Positions 1 through 7,460 of a DNA stretch of 23,811 nt are shown piece by piece (within the stretch, counting starts at the first letter, position 1; the number at the start of each line of letters is the position of its first letter). Below the pieces are notes generated by a model. That model saw nothing but the letters and a program-made list of their open reading frames with translations. It did no database searches and was not told where the DNA came from. A program made the translations under genes and the position numbers. This DNA comes from Avoscillospira sp045579045 (GTDB lineage: Bacteria; Bacillota; Clostridia; Oscillospirales; Oscillospiraceae), in NCBI GenBank assembly GCA_045579045.1, contig JAZNLL010000097.1, forward strand, positions 1-23,811, given 5' to 3'.

Positions 1-276
1 AGGGCAAGGATAACGGGTAACGCCCGCCGAAGGCAACTTCAGGAAAAGTGCAACAGAGATATACCGCCATCTTCCGATGGTAAGGGTGGAAAGGTGCGGT
101 AAGAGCGCACCCGATGGTGTGGAAGCATCCATCGCTGCAAACTCTATCCGGAGCAACACCGCATAGGAAACAAGGCCGGCCCGGCTGTTTCCGATCAGGT
201 GGCTGGATCGCAGGAGCAATCCTGCGGCTAGATAGATGACTGTCGAATACAGAACCCGGCTTATAGACCCGATCGT
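1..276 (+). ncRNA. rnpB: RNase P RNA, class A, 3' part (5' end outside window)
   Basis: This is the catalytic RNA of ribonuclease P, which trims the 5' leader from pre-tRNAs. The universally conserved core segments are recognisable: ACAGAGATATACCGCC near 53-68, the GGTAAGGGTGGAAAGGTGCGG block near 78-98, the AAGAGCGCACC that follows, and the 3' conserved segment with ATAGATGACTG near 232-242 and CAGAACCCGGCTTATAGACCC near 250-270. The 5' portion lies before the window. The 3' boundary is approximate, placed just before the terminator hairpin. A strong intrinsic terminator follows immediately, so it is a stand-alone transcript unrelated to the his operon downstream. Confidence 0.95.
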
Positions 277-278
277 AC

Positions 279-318
279 AAAAAGTGCGTCAAGACCTTTG
301 GTCTTTGGCGTATTTTTT
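279..318 (+). terminator. rnpB intrinsic terminator
   Basis: A long hairpin has the inner stem AAGACC/GGTCTT closed by a TTT loop. After a one-base bulge it extends through GTGCGTC paired with GGCGTAT, and A-rich 5' bases pair with the T6 run at 313-318. The A-tract/T-tract architecture is typical of a rho-independent terminator and insulates the his operon from rnpB. Confidence 0.85.
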
Positions 319-381
319 GCTAATATGCCAAAAAGCACAAAAACATATCATTACCGACTGATAATTTATGAAAAATTATCG

Positions 382-410
382 TTGATTTTATCACGATGAA
401 GCGTTAAAAT
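382..410 (+). promoter_or_regulatory. his operon promoter with candidate operator palindromes
   Basis: The -35 is TTGATT (382-387) and the -10 is TAAAAT (405-410), with a 17-bp spacer. The predicted start near 417 leaves a leader of about 27 nt before the ATG at 444, too short for a T-box or attenuator. An inverted repeat with perfect 8-bp arms GATAATTT/AAATTATC (360-367 and 373-380, 5-bp centre) abuts the -35. A second, ATCGT/ACGAT (378-382 and 393-397), overlaps the -35 and spacer. Either could be an operator for the TrpR-like first gene; that assignment is an inference. Confidence 0.7.
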
Positions 411-443
411 GTTAATATGCTAATGTTCGAAAGGATTTTGCCT

Positions 444-758
444 ATGGACCTGCTTCACCGAAAGTCGACTGACCGCTTGTTTCAAGCCATTTTGTCTCTG
501 CGGTCGTTAGATGAATGTTATGAGTTTTTTGAGGATGCCTGCACCATTCGGGAGATTGAAGAAATTGCCCAACGGTTTGAGGTCGCAGAGCTTCTTTGGC
601 AAGGAAAAAGCTACAACGAGATCAATCAGCATACAGGAGCCAGCACCGCTACCATCTGCCGCGTCAAAAAATGTCTGTTCTACGGCAACAGCGGATACAA
701 AGTGGCGCTGGATCGAATGAATATGGCTGAGGAGGAACAAGATGAGCGCACTGCTTAA
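444..758 (+). CDS. yerC: YerC/YecD family TrpR-related transcriptional regulator
   Basis: This 104-residue protein of the TrpR superfamily has a helix-turn-helix in its second half (roughly residues 40-75). The stretch QRFEVAELLWQGKSYNEI followed by HTGASTATICRV parallels the E. coli TrpR DNA-binding region. I chose the ATG at 444 because GAAAGGA (429-435) sits 8 nt upstream. The in-frame ATGs at 417 and 423 lie at or near the predicted transcription start and lack a ribosome binding site. The gene overlaps hisZ by 17 nt and is first in the histidine operon. The family (YerC, called HisR in comparative genomics) has been proposed as a histidine-responsive repressor in Firmicutes. The position, promoter palindromes and absence of a T-box here fit autoregulated control of the his operon by YerC. 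The family call is firm; the regulatory role is inferred. Confidence 0.88.
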   Translation: MDLLHRKSTDRLFQAILSLRSLDECYEFFEDACTIREIEEIAQRFEVAELLWQGKSYNEINQHTGASTATICRVKKCLFYGNSGYKVALDRMNMAEEEQDERTA

Positions 759-1830
759 GCCGGAAGAAAAAGTTGTATATGCCCTGCGGGAACTGTACCA
801 GAGCAGAGGCTATGCACCTTTCAAAATGAGTAAATTTGAAGCATATGACCTGTATATGCAGAACAAGGATTTCTTGGTATCCGACGGTGTCATTACCTTT
901 ACGGAAGCCGACGGTACCCTGATGGCTCTGAAGCCCGACGTCACCTTGTCCATTGTGAAGAACTTCAGAAAGGATGCCACACCGCTGCAGAAGGTTCATT
1001 ACAGCGAGAATGTCTATCGCCGGGAAGATACCTTCCGGGAAATCATGCAGGCCGGTCTGGAGTGTCTGGGTGATGTGGGATGCTACGAGCTTTGCGAGGT
1101 CATTGTTTTGGCTGTCAAGAGTCTGGCTGCGATCTCCGATCGGTTTGTGCTGGATATTTCTCACCTGCAGATCGTGACTGATGTGTTGGATTCTCTGCAG
1201 ATCAGCTTTGACCAAAAGACACAAATTCTTCGCGCCATTGCAGATAAAAACGAGGATGCGCTGGAGATCAACGGTGTTGACACTTCCCTGCTCCGCACCC
1301 TGCTGCAGACCTGCGGTCCCATGGGCGTAGTTCTGCCCTGCCTTTCCGATTTGTGCAAAACAGATGCCGCAAAAGAGGCATTGAAGCAGCTGGAAACCAT
1401 TTATCTTGTCCTGCAGCAAAACGGACTGGATGAGAACGTGCAGCTTGATTTCTCTATCGTCAATGATATGAATTACTATAACGGAATTGTGTTCCGCGGC
1501 TATGTGGAGGGAATCCCGACCAGCGTCCTCTCCGGTGGACAGTATGATAAGCTCATGACCAAGATGAACAAAAATGCCGGAGGTATCGGCTTTGCTGTTT
1601 ATCTGGATCAGTTGGAGCGCCTAAGTGCCGAGACCAAGGAATTTGATGTGGATATTATCATGCTTTATGATGATACTGCCGATGTTGCAGCACTTTCTCT
1701 GGCTGCAAACGGAATTTCCGCCAACAATGGAAGCATTCTTCTTTTGAAAGAGAAAACCGACGGTCTTCGGTGCCGTCAGTTGATGCAGTACAAAGACGGG
1801 AGGGTGGAACTGCTTGAAAACAATGGTTAA
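742..1830 (+). CDS. hisZ: ATP phosphoribosyltransferase regulatory subunit HisZ
   Basis: HisZ is a histidyl-tRNA synthetase paralogue lacking aminoacylation activity. It forms a hetero-octamer with short HisG and is required for its activity and for histidine feedback inhibition, in the cytoplasm. The 362-residue sequence keeps class II synthetase-like core motifs: MALKPDVTLSIVKN around 61-74 and SENVYRRED around 88-96, followed by QAGLECLG. A later segment, VNDMNYYNGIVFRGY with SVLSGGQYDKL, is typical of the catalytic-fold remnant. The C-terminal anticodon-binding domain of true HisRS is replaced by a short tail. It starts inside yerC and ends inside hisG (17-nt overlap at each side), which implies coupled translation. 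The short HisG next door independently predicts a need for HisZ. Confidence 0.95.
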   Translation: MSALLKPEEKVVYALRELYQSRGYAPFKMSKFEAYDLYMQNKDFLVSDGVITFTEADGTLMALKPDVTLSIVKNFRKDATPLQKVHYSENVYRREDTFREIMQAGLECLGDVGCYELCEVIVLAVKSLAAISDRFVLDISHLQIVTDVLDSLQISFDQKTQILRAIADKNEDALEINGVDTSLLRTLLQTCGPMGVVLPCLSDLCKTDAAKEALKQLETIYLVLQQNGLDENVQLDFSIVNDMNYYNGIVFRGYVEGIPTSVLSGGQYDKLMTKMNKNAGGIGFAVYLDQLERLSAETKEFDVDIIMLYDDTADVAALSLAANGISANNGSILLLKEKTDGLRCRQLMQYKDGRVELLENNG

Positions 1831-2449
1831 TGTGGCTCTGCCCAAGGGCCGTTTGGGAGAAAAAGTGTATGCCATGTTTGAACAGGCCGGCTTTGACTGC
1901 CCCAGCATCAAGGAAAATAACAGAAAACTGATTTTCGAAAATCCGGAAGCCGGTGTCCGCTTCTTCTGGGTCAAGCCCTCCGACGTAGCCATCTATGTAG
2001 AGCGGGGCGCAGCCGATATCGGTGTCGCCGGCAAGGACATTCTTCTGGAGTACAAGCCCAACGTTTACGAATTGGTCGACCTCCACATGGGAAAATGTCG
2101 CATGGCTGTCGCTGCCAAGAGCGACTTCCGCGACAACAAAGAGCGTACCCTGCGTGTGGCTACCAAATTCGTCAATATCGCCCGGAATTATTACAATGCA
2201 CAATGCCGCGATATCGATATTATCAAACTCAACGGTTCCATTGAATTGGCACCTATTCTTGGACTATCCGATGTCATTGTCGATATTGTGGAAACAGGTA
2301 CGACTTTGAAGGAAAACGATTTGGTGCCTTTCGAAACCATCGTCCCGATCAGTGCAAGACTGATCAGCAACAAAGCCAGTTACAAATTCAAAAACGAACA
2401 GATCGCAGCAATTGTGGCCGGTCTGAAAGGTCAGGTGAAAGCAGAATGA
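1814..2449 (+). CDS. hisG: ATP phosphoribosyltransferase, short form HisG (TTG start)
   Basis: HisG catalyses the first committed step of histidine synthesis, joining ATP and PRPP to give phosphoribosyl-ATP. At 211 residues it is the short type lacking the C-terminal regulatory domain, consistent with HisZ directly upstream. Motifs seen are LPKGRLGEKV near 9-18, ERGAADIGVAGKD near 63-74, and the PRPP-binding signature VDIVETGTTLKEN near 156-168. The start is unusual: GGGAGGG (1798-1804) lies 9 nt before a TTG at 1814, while the ATG at 1823 would be 18 nt away, so TTG is preferred. It overlaps the hisZ stop by 17 nt and overlaps the hisD start by ATGA. Confidence 0.95.
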   Translation: MKTMVNVALPKGRLGEKVYAMFEQAGFDCPSIKENNRKLIFENPEAGVRFFWVKPSDVAIYVERGAADIGVAGKDILLEYKPNVYELVDLHMGKCRMAVAAKSDFRDNKERTLRVATKFVNIARNYYNAQCRDIDIIKLNGSIELAPILGLSDVIVDIVETGTTLKENDLVPFETIVPISARLISNKASYKFKNEQIAAIVAGLKGQVKAE

Positions 2450-3723
2450 TTCGAATCATGAAAGAAAGCGAAGTGACGCTGGACGAGATTCTCTCCCGTT
2501 CTGTTCCCACCGAGCAGGTTACTGATGTCGTGACACAGATTATCAACAATGTTAAGACCAATGGCGATTCTGCCCTCTATGATTACGCAGAAAAGTTCGA
2601 CAAAGTAAAGCTGACTGCTTTGGAAGTGACCGCTGAAGAAATCAACAGCGCCATGAATGAAGTAGAACCGGAATTTTTAGAAGTTCTGAGAGAAGCAGCT
2701 GACAACATTCGGCTTTTCCATCGTCAGCAGGTTCGCAGCAGTTTTATTATTACAGAAAAACCCGGTGTGGTTATGGGCCAGAAGGTTATTCCCATCGAAA
2801 ATGTTGGCATCTATGTTCCCGGCGGCACAGCAGCCTATCCCTCCACCGTTCTGATGGATTCCATTCCCGCCAAGCTGGCAGGCTGCAAACAGATTGTCAT
2901 GGTCACACCGCCCGGCAAGGACGGAAAAATTCCTGCCGCCATTCTTGCAGCAGCGAACATCGCAGGTGTTGACCGGATTTTTAAAATGGGCGGTGCACAG
3001 GCTGTGGCAGCTTTGGCTTACGGAACGCAATCCGTTCCCAAAGTTGACAAAATTGTCGGACCCGGCAACGCCTATGTTGCCGAAGCCAAGCGGCAGGTTT
3101 TTGGAATGGTATCCATCGACATGATTGCAGGGCCCAGCGAGATACTGGTTATTGCCGACAATACCTGCGATGCAAAGGTCGTTGCGGCTGACCTGCTGTC
3201 GCAGGCAGAACACGACAGAATGGCCAGTGCCGTTCTGGTTACCGACAGTTATGACCTGGCTCTTGCTGTACAGCTGGAACTGGAGCGTCAGCTGCCTCTG
3301 CTTCCCAGAGAGGAGATCGCCAGAACCTCTATCGACAACAACGGTAAGATCATCGTTGCGGAAAGTCTGGACTCTGCCATTGCCATTTCCAATGCTCTGG
3401 CTCCTGAACATCTGGAACTGTGCGTGGACGCCCCCTTCGATTACCTGGATGCCGTCACACACGCAGGCTCTATCTTCCTTGGCAAAAACTGTCCGGAAGC
3501 ATTGGGCGATTACATGGCAGGACCAAACCACACGCTGCCCACCAGCGGTACGGCTCGTTTCTCCAGTCCCCTGTCCGTGGACGATTTCGTTAAAAAATCA
3601 CAATACTCCTATTTCACCCGTGATGCTCTGAGTAAGATTGCAGACAAGGTTGCTGCATTTGCCAACAAGGAAGGACTGCAGGCTCATGCCCGCAGCGCAA
3701 CCATTCGATTTGAGGAAGATTGA
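2446..3723 (+). CDS. hisD: Histidinol dehydrogenase
   Basis: This zinc enzyme oxidises L-histidinol to L-histidine in two NAD-dependent steps, the last reactions of the pathway. At 425 residues it has the usual length. Visible motifs are VPGGTAAYPSTVLM (124-137), GPGNAYVAEAKRQVFG (205-220), IDMIAGPSEILVIAD (224-238), SQAEHDRMAS (252-261), APEHLEL (319-325) and GPNHTLPTSGTARF (359-372). Comparison with the E. coli enzyme suggests zinc ligands Gln253, His256, Asp355 and His415, with Glu321/His322 as the catalytic acid-base pair. All are present, so the enzyme should be active. It begins on the ATGA overlap with hisG; a second ATG at 2458 is possible but unnecessary. Confidence 0.96.
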   Translation: MIRIMKESEVTLDEILSRSVPTEQVTDVVTQIINNVKTNGDSALYDYAEKFDKVKLTALEVTAEEINSAMNEVEPEFLEVLREAADNIRLFHRQQVRSSFIITEKPGVVMGQKVIPIENVGIYVPGGTAAYPSTVLMDSIPAKLAGCKQIVMVTPPGKDGKIPAAILAAANIAGVDRIFKMGGAQAVAALAYGTQSVPKVDKIVGPGNAYVAEAKRQVFGMVSIDMIAGPSEILVIADNTCDAKVVAADLLSQAEHDRMASAVLVTDSYDLALAVQLELERQLPLLPREEIARTSIDNNGKIIVAESLDSAIAISNALAPEHLELCVDAPFDYLDAVTHAGSIFLGKNCPEALGDYMAGPNHTLPTSGTARFSSPLSVDDFVKKSQYSYFTRDALSKIADKVAAFANKEGLQAHARSATIRFEED

Positions 3724-3724
3724 T

Positions 3725-4786
3725 ATGAGCAAATTTCTGAACCCCCGCTATGAACATCTGGATGTCTACACCCCCGGCGAACAGCCGCAGGATATGGTTT
3801 ATACCAAACTGAACACCAACGAATCCCCATACCCTGCCGCACCGGAAGTTGTAGCTGCCATCGATCAAACACAGGTCGAAAATCTGCGGCTGTATTCCGA
3901 TCCGGACAGTAAGCCCTTGGTGAAGAAACTCGCAGAGGTCTACGGTGTGCAGCCCGAGAACGTATTTGTTTCCAACGGCTCCGACGATATTCTGAACTTC
4001 GCCTTTATGGCCTTTGCAGGTCAGCCCGGTAAAGCCATGTTCCCCGATGTGACCTACGGATTTTATCAGGTTTTTGCTGATCTCCATCAGGTTGAGGCCA
4101 AAATCGTGCCCTTGGAAGACGATTTTTCCATTAACTACACCAAATACTTAAATCAGGACTGTATGATCGTTCTGGCCAATCCCAATGCACAGGTCGGCAG
4201 AGCGCTTCCTCTGGCTGTTATGGAGGAGATCATAGCCTCCAACCCCGATCACGTTGTTGTGGTAGATGAGGCTTATGTGGATTTTGGCGGAGAAAGCTGT
4301 GTCGGTCTGACGAAGAAATACGAAAATCTGCTGGTTGTGCAGACTTTCTCCAAGTCCAGGAGTCTGGCCGGCGCACGACTGGGTTTTGCCATTGCCGGCA
4401 AGGGGCTGATTGAGGATCTGAACCGCATCAAGTATTCCACCAATCCTTATAACGTCAACAGACTGACCATGGCTGCCGGTGTCGCTGCTCTGGAAGCGGA
4501 AGAATACTACGCAGAAAACTGCAAAAAGATCATGGAAACACGGGAATTTACCGCAGATGCTCTGCAGAAGTTGGGATTTACCGTTATTCCTTCTCAGACA
4601 AATTTCATCTTTGCCGCACATCCCCAGCTGGACGGTGAGATGCTGTATCTGGATTTGAAGCGCAGAGGCATTCTTGTCCGCCACTTCGGAGCACCTCGCA
4701 TGCGGCAGTATAACCGCATTACCATCGGCACGCAGGAGCAGATGCAGCTGCTGGTTGATACGATCAAAGAGATTTTGGAGGCATGA
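3725..4786 (+). CDS. hisC: Histidinol-phosphate aminotransferase
   Basis: This PLP-dependent class I/II aminotransferase (353 residues) converts imidazole-acetol phosphate and glutamate to histidinol phosphate. Seen are NTNESPYP near 30-37, FVSNGSDDIL near 81-90, VVDEAYVDF near 180-188 with the cofactor-binding Asp181, the Schiff-base lysine in TFSKSRSLAGARLGF (Lys210), and an Arg-containing C-terminal segment RITIGTQEQ. The usual NPNNPTG substrate-loop motif reads NPNAQVG here (152-158), a mild deviation. I start at the ATG at 3725, with GAGGAAG 6-7 nt upstream and 1 nt after the hisD stop. The open frame extends 29 codons further into hisD without a supporting ribosome site. Context makes HisC far likelier than a threonine-phosphate decarboxylase. 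Confidence 0.94.
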   Translation: MSKFLNPRYEHLDVYTPGEQPQDMVYTKLNTNESPYPAAPEVVAAIDQTQVENLRLYSDPDSKPLVKKLAEVYGVQPENVFVSNGSDDILNFAFMAFAGQPGKAMFPDVTYGFYQVFADLHQVEAKIVPLEDDFSINYTKYLNQDCMIVLANPNAQVGRALPLAVMEEIIASNPDHVVVVDEAYVDFGGESCVGLTKKYENLLVVQTFSKSRSLAGARLGFAIAGKGLIEDLNRIKYSTNPYNVNRLTMAAGVAALEAEEYYAENCKKIMETREFTADALQKLGFTVIPSQTNFIFAAHPQLDGEMLYLDLKRRGILVRHFGAPRMRQYNRITIGTQEQMQLLVDTIKEILEA

Positions 4787-4788
4787 TT

Positions 4789-5376
4789 ATGAGAAGCTAT
4801 GAACTGCAAAGAAAAACTGCCGAAACAGATATTTCTCTCGCGCTGAACTTAGACGGCAGCGGTAACGCCGATATCGACAGCGGCTGCGGCTTTCTGGATC
4901 ACATGCTTACCCTTTTTGCCCGTCACGGTCGGTTTGATCTGACCGTTAAATGTGTCGGTGACACGCAGGTGGACGATCATCACACAGTTGAGGACATCGG
5001 CATTTGTCTGGGTGAAGCCTTTGCAAAGGCCATCGGTGACAAAAGAGGCATCTGCCGTTACGGCAGCATGATTCTTCCAATGGATGAAGCACTTATTTTA
5101 ACAGCCGTCGACCTCAGCGGACGCGGTCTGCTGGCTTACGATATGGACATCCCTACAGAAAGAGTGGGTACTTTTGACACACAGCTGAATGAGGAATTCT
5201 GGTTGGCCTTCACACGCTGTGCCGCTTGTACGCTGCACATTCGTCAGATGGCCGGAAAGAACAGCCATCACATCATTGAAGGCACCTTCAAATCCGTTGC
5301 CAGAAGTTTGCGTCAGGCCGTTTCTGTTGATGCCGCTTGTCCCAACGAGATTCCCTCCACCAAAGGAGTTCTGTAA
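4789..5376 (+). CDS. hisB: Imidazoleglycerol-phosphate dehydratase
   Basis: This manganese-dependent enzyme dehydrates imidazoleglycerol phosphate to imidazole-acetol phosphate. The 195-residue protein is the monofunctional type, without the phosphatase domain fused in enterobacteria. Metal-site motifs are intact: GFLDHML (34-40), DDHHTVEDIGICLGEA (62-77), DHHxxED-like His64/His65/Glu68, and NSHHIIEGTFK (158-168) with His160/His161/Glu164. Start choice: GGAGG at 4777-4781 is 7 nt before the ATG at 4789 but only 1 nt before the ATG at 4783, which overlaps the hisC stop. The later ATG is therefore preferred, although the earlier one would add only two residues. It is followed by hisH with a TAATG overlap. 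Confidence 0.95.
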   Translation: MRSYELQRKTAETDISLALNLDGSGNADIDSGCGFLDHMLTLFARHGRFDLTVKCVGDTQVDDHHTVEDIGICLGEAFAKAIGDKRGICRYGSMILPMDEALILTAVDLSGRGLLAYDMDIPTERVGTFDTQLNEEFWLAFTRCAACTLHIRQMAGKNSHHIIEGTFKSVARSLRQAVSVDAACPNEIPSTKGVL

Positions 5377-5993
5377 TGGTTGCAATTATTGATTACGGCG
5401 TGGGAAATCTTTTTTCTCTGCGCTGCTCTCTGGAAAAGATCGGTGCGGAGGTTGTCGTTACAAATGACGTCGATACGCTGAAGAAAGCCGATCATCTGAT
5501 TTTACCCGGTGTGGGTGCCTTTGCCGATGCAGCCGCAAAGCTCCGGGAAAGCGGTATGGACAAGCTTGTTATGGAAGAAGTTGCCAATGGAAAACCGCTG
5601 TTGGGTATTTGCCTCGGTATGCAAATGCTTTTTGAAAAGAGCATGGAATATGGCGAGCACGAAGGTCTCGGTCTGCTGAAAGGCAGCGTTGTTCCCATGG
5701 AAGGTGTGATTCCCGCTTCTTTGCAGGTTCCGCATATCGGTTGGAACGGACTGCACATCACACAGACATCCTCTCCCCTGTTCCGATACACGAAAGAAGG
5801 CGATTGTGTCTACTTCGTCCATTCCTATTATGCCACAGGCTGCGAAGACAGTCTGGCTGCTACAACCGAATACGGTGCTGAGCTAACCGCCGCCGTTGCG
5901 AAGGGCAATATCTTTGGTTGCCAGTTCCATCCGGAAAAGAGCGGTGAGGTCGGTCTCGGTATTCTGAGAGCGTTTCTGGAGGTAAAAGGATGA
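5376..5993 (+). CDS. hisH: Imidazole glycerol phosphate synthase, glutaminase subunit
   Basis: This class I glutamine amidotransferase supplies ammonia through a tunnel to HisF, which makes imidazole-glycerol phosphate and AICAR. At 205 residues it has the full family length. The catalytic triad is visible: nucleophile Cys79 in LLGICLGMQMLF, and His185/Glu187 in GCQFHPEKSG. The oxyanion segment LPGVGAF lies near 43-49. The start at 5376 is fixed by AAGGAG (5363-5368) at 7-nt spacing and by the one-base TAATG overlap with hisB. An upstream in-frame ATG lies inside hisB and lacks support. The stop overlaps the hisA start by ATGA. Confidence 0.96.
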   Translation: MVAIIDYGVGNLFSLRCSLEKIGAEVVVTNDVDTLKKADHLILPGVGAFADAAAKLRESGMDKLVMEEVANGKPLLGICLGMQMLFEKSMEYGEHEGLGLLKGSVVPMEGVIPASLQVPHIGWNGLHITQTSSPLFRYTKEGDCVYFVHSYYATGCEDSLAATTEYGAELTAAVAKGNIFGCQFHPEKSGEVGLGILRAFLEVKG

Positions 5994-6703
5994 ATATCTT
6001 CCCTGCCATTGATTTATTCGAAGGAAATGCTGTTCGTCTTTTTAAGGGCGATTACGCACAGATGACAGTTTATAGTGAAAATCCTATAGAAGTAGCTCTG
6101 GATTTTCAGTCGAAGGGTGCGACTTTTTTGCATCTGGTCGATCTGGAAGGCGCAAAAACCGGTGATACCCCTAACATTGATGTCATTTCCGACATTACAT
6201 CCAAGACTGATTTATTTACGGAAGTCGGCGGTGGTATACGCTCCATGGAAACCATTCGTACCTATCTGAGCCACGGTGTTGACCGCGTGATCCTGGGTAC
6301 TGCCGCTGTTAATGATCCTGCATTTTTGAAGGAAGCAGTTGCCGAGTTTGGGGCACACGTCGCTGTCGGTATTGATGTGAAGGACGGATATGTTGCCATC
6401 AAGGGTTGGACAGAACAGTCTCAATACACCTGTGACCAGTTTTTTGCAATGATGCAGGAACTGGGCGTGTCCACTATTATTTGCACAGATATTTCCAGAG
6501 ACGGAGCTATGAAAGGCACAAATCTGGAGCTTTACAAGCATCTTTCCGAAACGTACAATATGGATATCATCGCTTCCGGCGGTGTATCGTCTATGGATGA
6601 CATTACGGCACTTCGTCAGATGAATCTTTATGGTGCCATCGTCGGAAAGGCTTATTACACCGGTGCTATTGATCTGCGCCGGGCCATCGAGGTAGCAAAA
6701 TGA
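5990..6703 (+). CDS. hisA: ProFAR isomerase (phosphoribosylformimino-AICAR-P isomerase)
   Basis: This (beta/alpha)8-barrel enzyme performs the Amadori rearrangement of ProFAR to PRFAR, the substrate of HisF-HisH. The 237-residue protein carries the paired catalytic aspartates Asp8 (FPAIDLFEGNAVRL) and Asp167 (CTDISRDGAMKGTN). The two phosphate-binding loops are at EVGGGIR (78-84) and ASGGVSS (195-201), the internal duplication typical of the family. The start ATG overlaps the hisH stop by 4 nt, and an AAAGG-type ribosome site precedes it. It ends in an ATGA overlap with hisF. Absence of a second hisA/priA-like gene nearby and a complete his operon argue for a dedicated histidine enzyme. Confidence 0.96.
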   Translation: MNIFPAIDLFEGNAVRLFKGDYAQMTVYSENPIEVALDFQSKGATFLHLVDLEGAKTGDTPNIDVISDITSKTDLFTEVGGGIRSMETIRTYLSHGVDRVILGTAAVNDPAFLKEAVAEFGAHVAVGIDVKDGYVAIKGWTEQSQYTCDQFFAMMQELGVSTIICTDISRDGAMKGTNLELYKHLSETYNMDIIASGGVSSMDDITALRQMNLYGAIVGKAYYTGAIDLRRAIEVAK

Positions 6704-7458
6704 TAACAAAGCGAATTATTCCCTGTCTGGATGTCAAGGACGGACGGGTGGTCAAAGGTGTGAACTTTCTCGGATTGGCTGACGTTTCCTCTCCGGTAAA
6801 GCTGGCGCAGTATTACAGCGACTGCGGTGCAGATGAGTTGGTGTTCTACGACATTACAGCTTCTGCTGAGGGCAGAGCCTTATTTACCGATATTTTGCGG
6901 GAGGTTGCCTCTCAGATCTTCATTCCGCTGACCGTTGGCGGCGGAATAAACACCATCGAAGACTTTGACCGCGTTCTGAAGTGCGGTGCCGATAAGGTCA
7001 GCGTTAATTCCGGTGCCATCAAAAATCCCGATTTGATCCGTCAGGGTGCGGAAAAATACGGAAATCAATGCGTGGTTATTTCCTGCGATATCAAGCGTGT
7101 GAACGGTGAATTCCGTGTCTTTGCCAAGGGTGGCCGTGAGGACACCGGTATGGAGGCCATTTCCTGGATCAAACGGTGCGTTGACATGGGCGCCGGCGAG
7201 GTGGTCGTCAATTCCATTGACACCGACGGTGTAAAAAAAGGCTTTGACCTTCCCATGCTGAAGGCTGTCTGTGAGGCAGTTCATATACCTGTCATCGCCT
7301 CCGGCGGTGCGGGAAATATGCAGGATTTTGTCACGCTCTTCAACGAAATTCCCGATATCAGCGCAGGACTGGCCGCGTCAATTTTCCACTTTGGAGAAGT
7401 GGAGATCTGCGACCTGAAGAAGACGCTGCAAGATAATTCCATTCATGTGAGGTTGTAA
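6700..7458 (+). CDS. hisF: Imidazole glycerol phosphate synthase, cyclase subunit
   Basis: HisF is the barrel-fold synthase subunit that uses HisH-derived ammonia to cleave PRFAR into imidazole-glycerol phosphate and AICAR. The 252-residue sequence matches the family in length and motifs. Asp11 lies in IPCLDVKDGRVVKG and the second catalytic aspartate, Asp130, in ISCDIKR. TVGGGIN (78-84) and ASGGAG (200-205) are the phosphate-binding loops, and VNSIDTDGVKKGFD lies near 170-183. Its start overlaps hisA by ATGA; hisIE follows after 2 nt. With hisH two genes upstream the complex is complete. Confidence 0.97.
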   Translation: MITKRIIPCLDVKDGRVVKGVNFLGLADVSSPVKLAQYYSDCGADELVFYDITASAEGRALFTDILREVASQIFIPLTVGGGINTIEDFDRVLKCGADKVSVNSGAIKNPDLIRQGAEKYGNQCVVISCDIKRVNGEFRVFAKGGREDTGMEAISWIKRCVDMGAGEVVVNSIDTDGVKKGFDLPMLKAVCEAVHIPVIASGGAGNMQDFVTLFNEIPDISAGLAASIFHFGEVEICDLKKTLQDNSIHVRL

Positions 7459-7460
7459 TT

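Noticed and set aside
417..443. Upstream ATG starts (417, 423) for yerC
   Set aside because: They lie at or within a few bases of the predicted transcription start and have no ribosome site, whereas ATG 444 has GAAAGGA at 8 nt.
664..1419. Long - strand frame across hisZ (251 codons)
   Set aside because: Antisense shadow of hisZ with no family-like sequence and no ribosome site.
2677..3531. Long - strand frame across hisD (284 codons)
   Set aside because: Shadow of hisD; composition and motifs are not protein-like.
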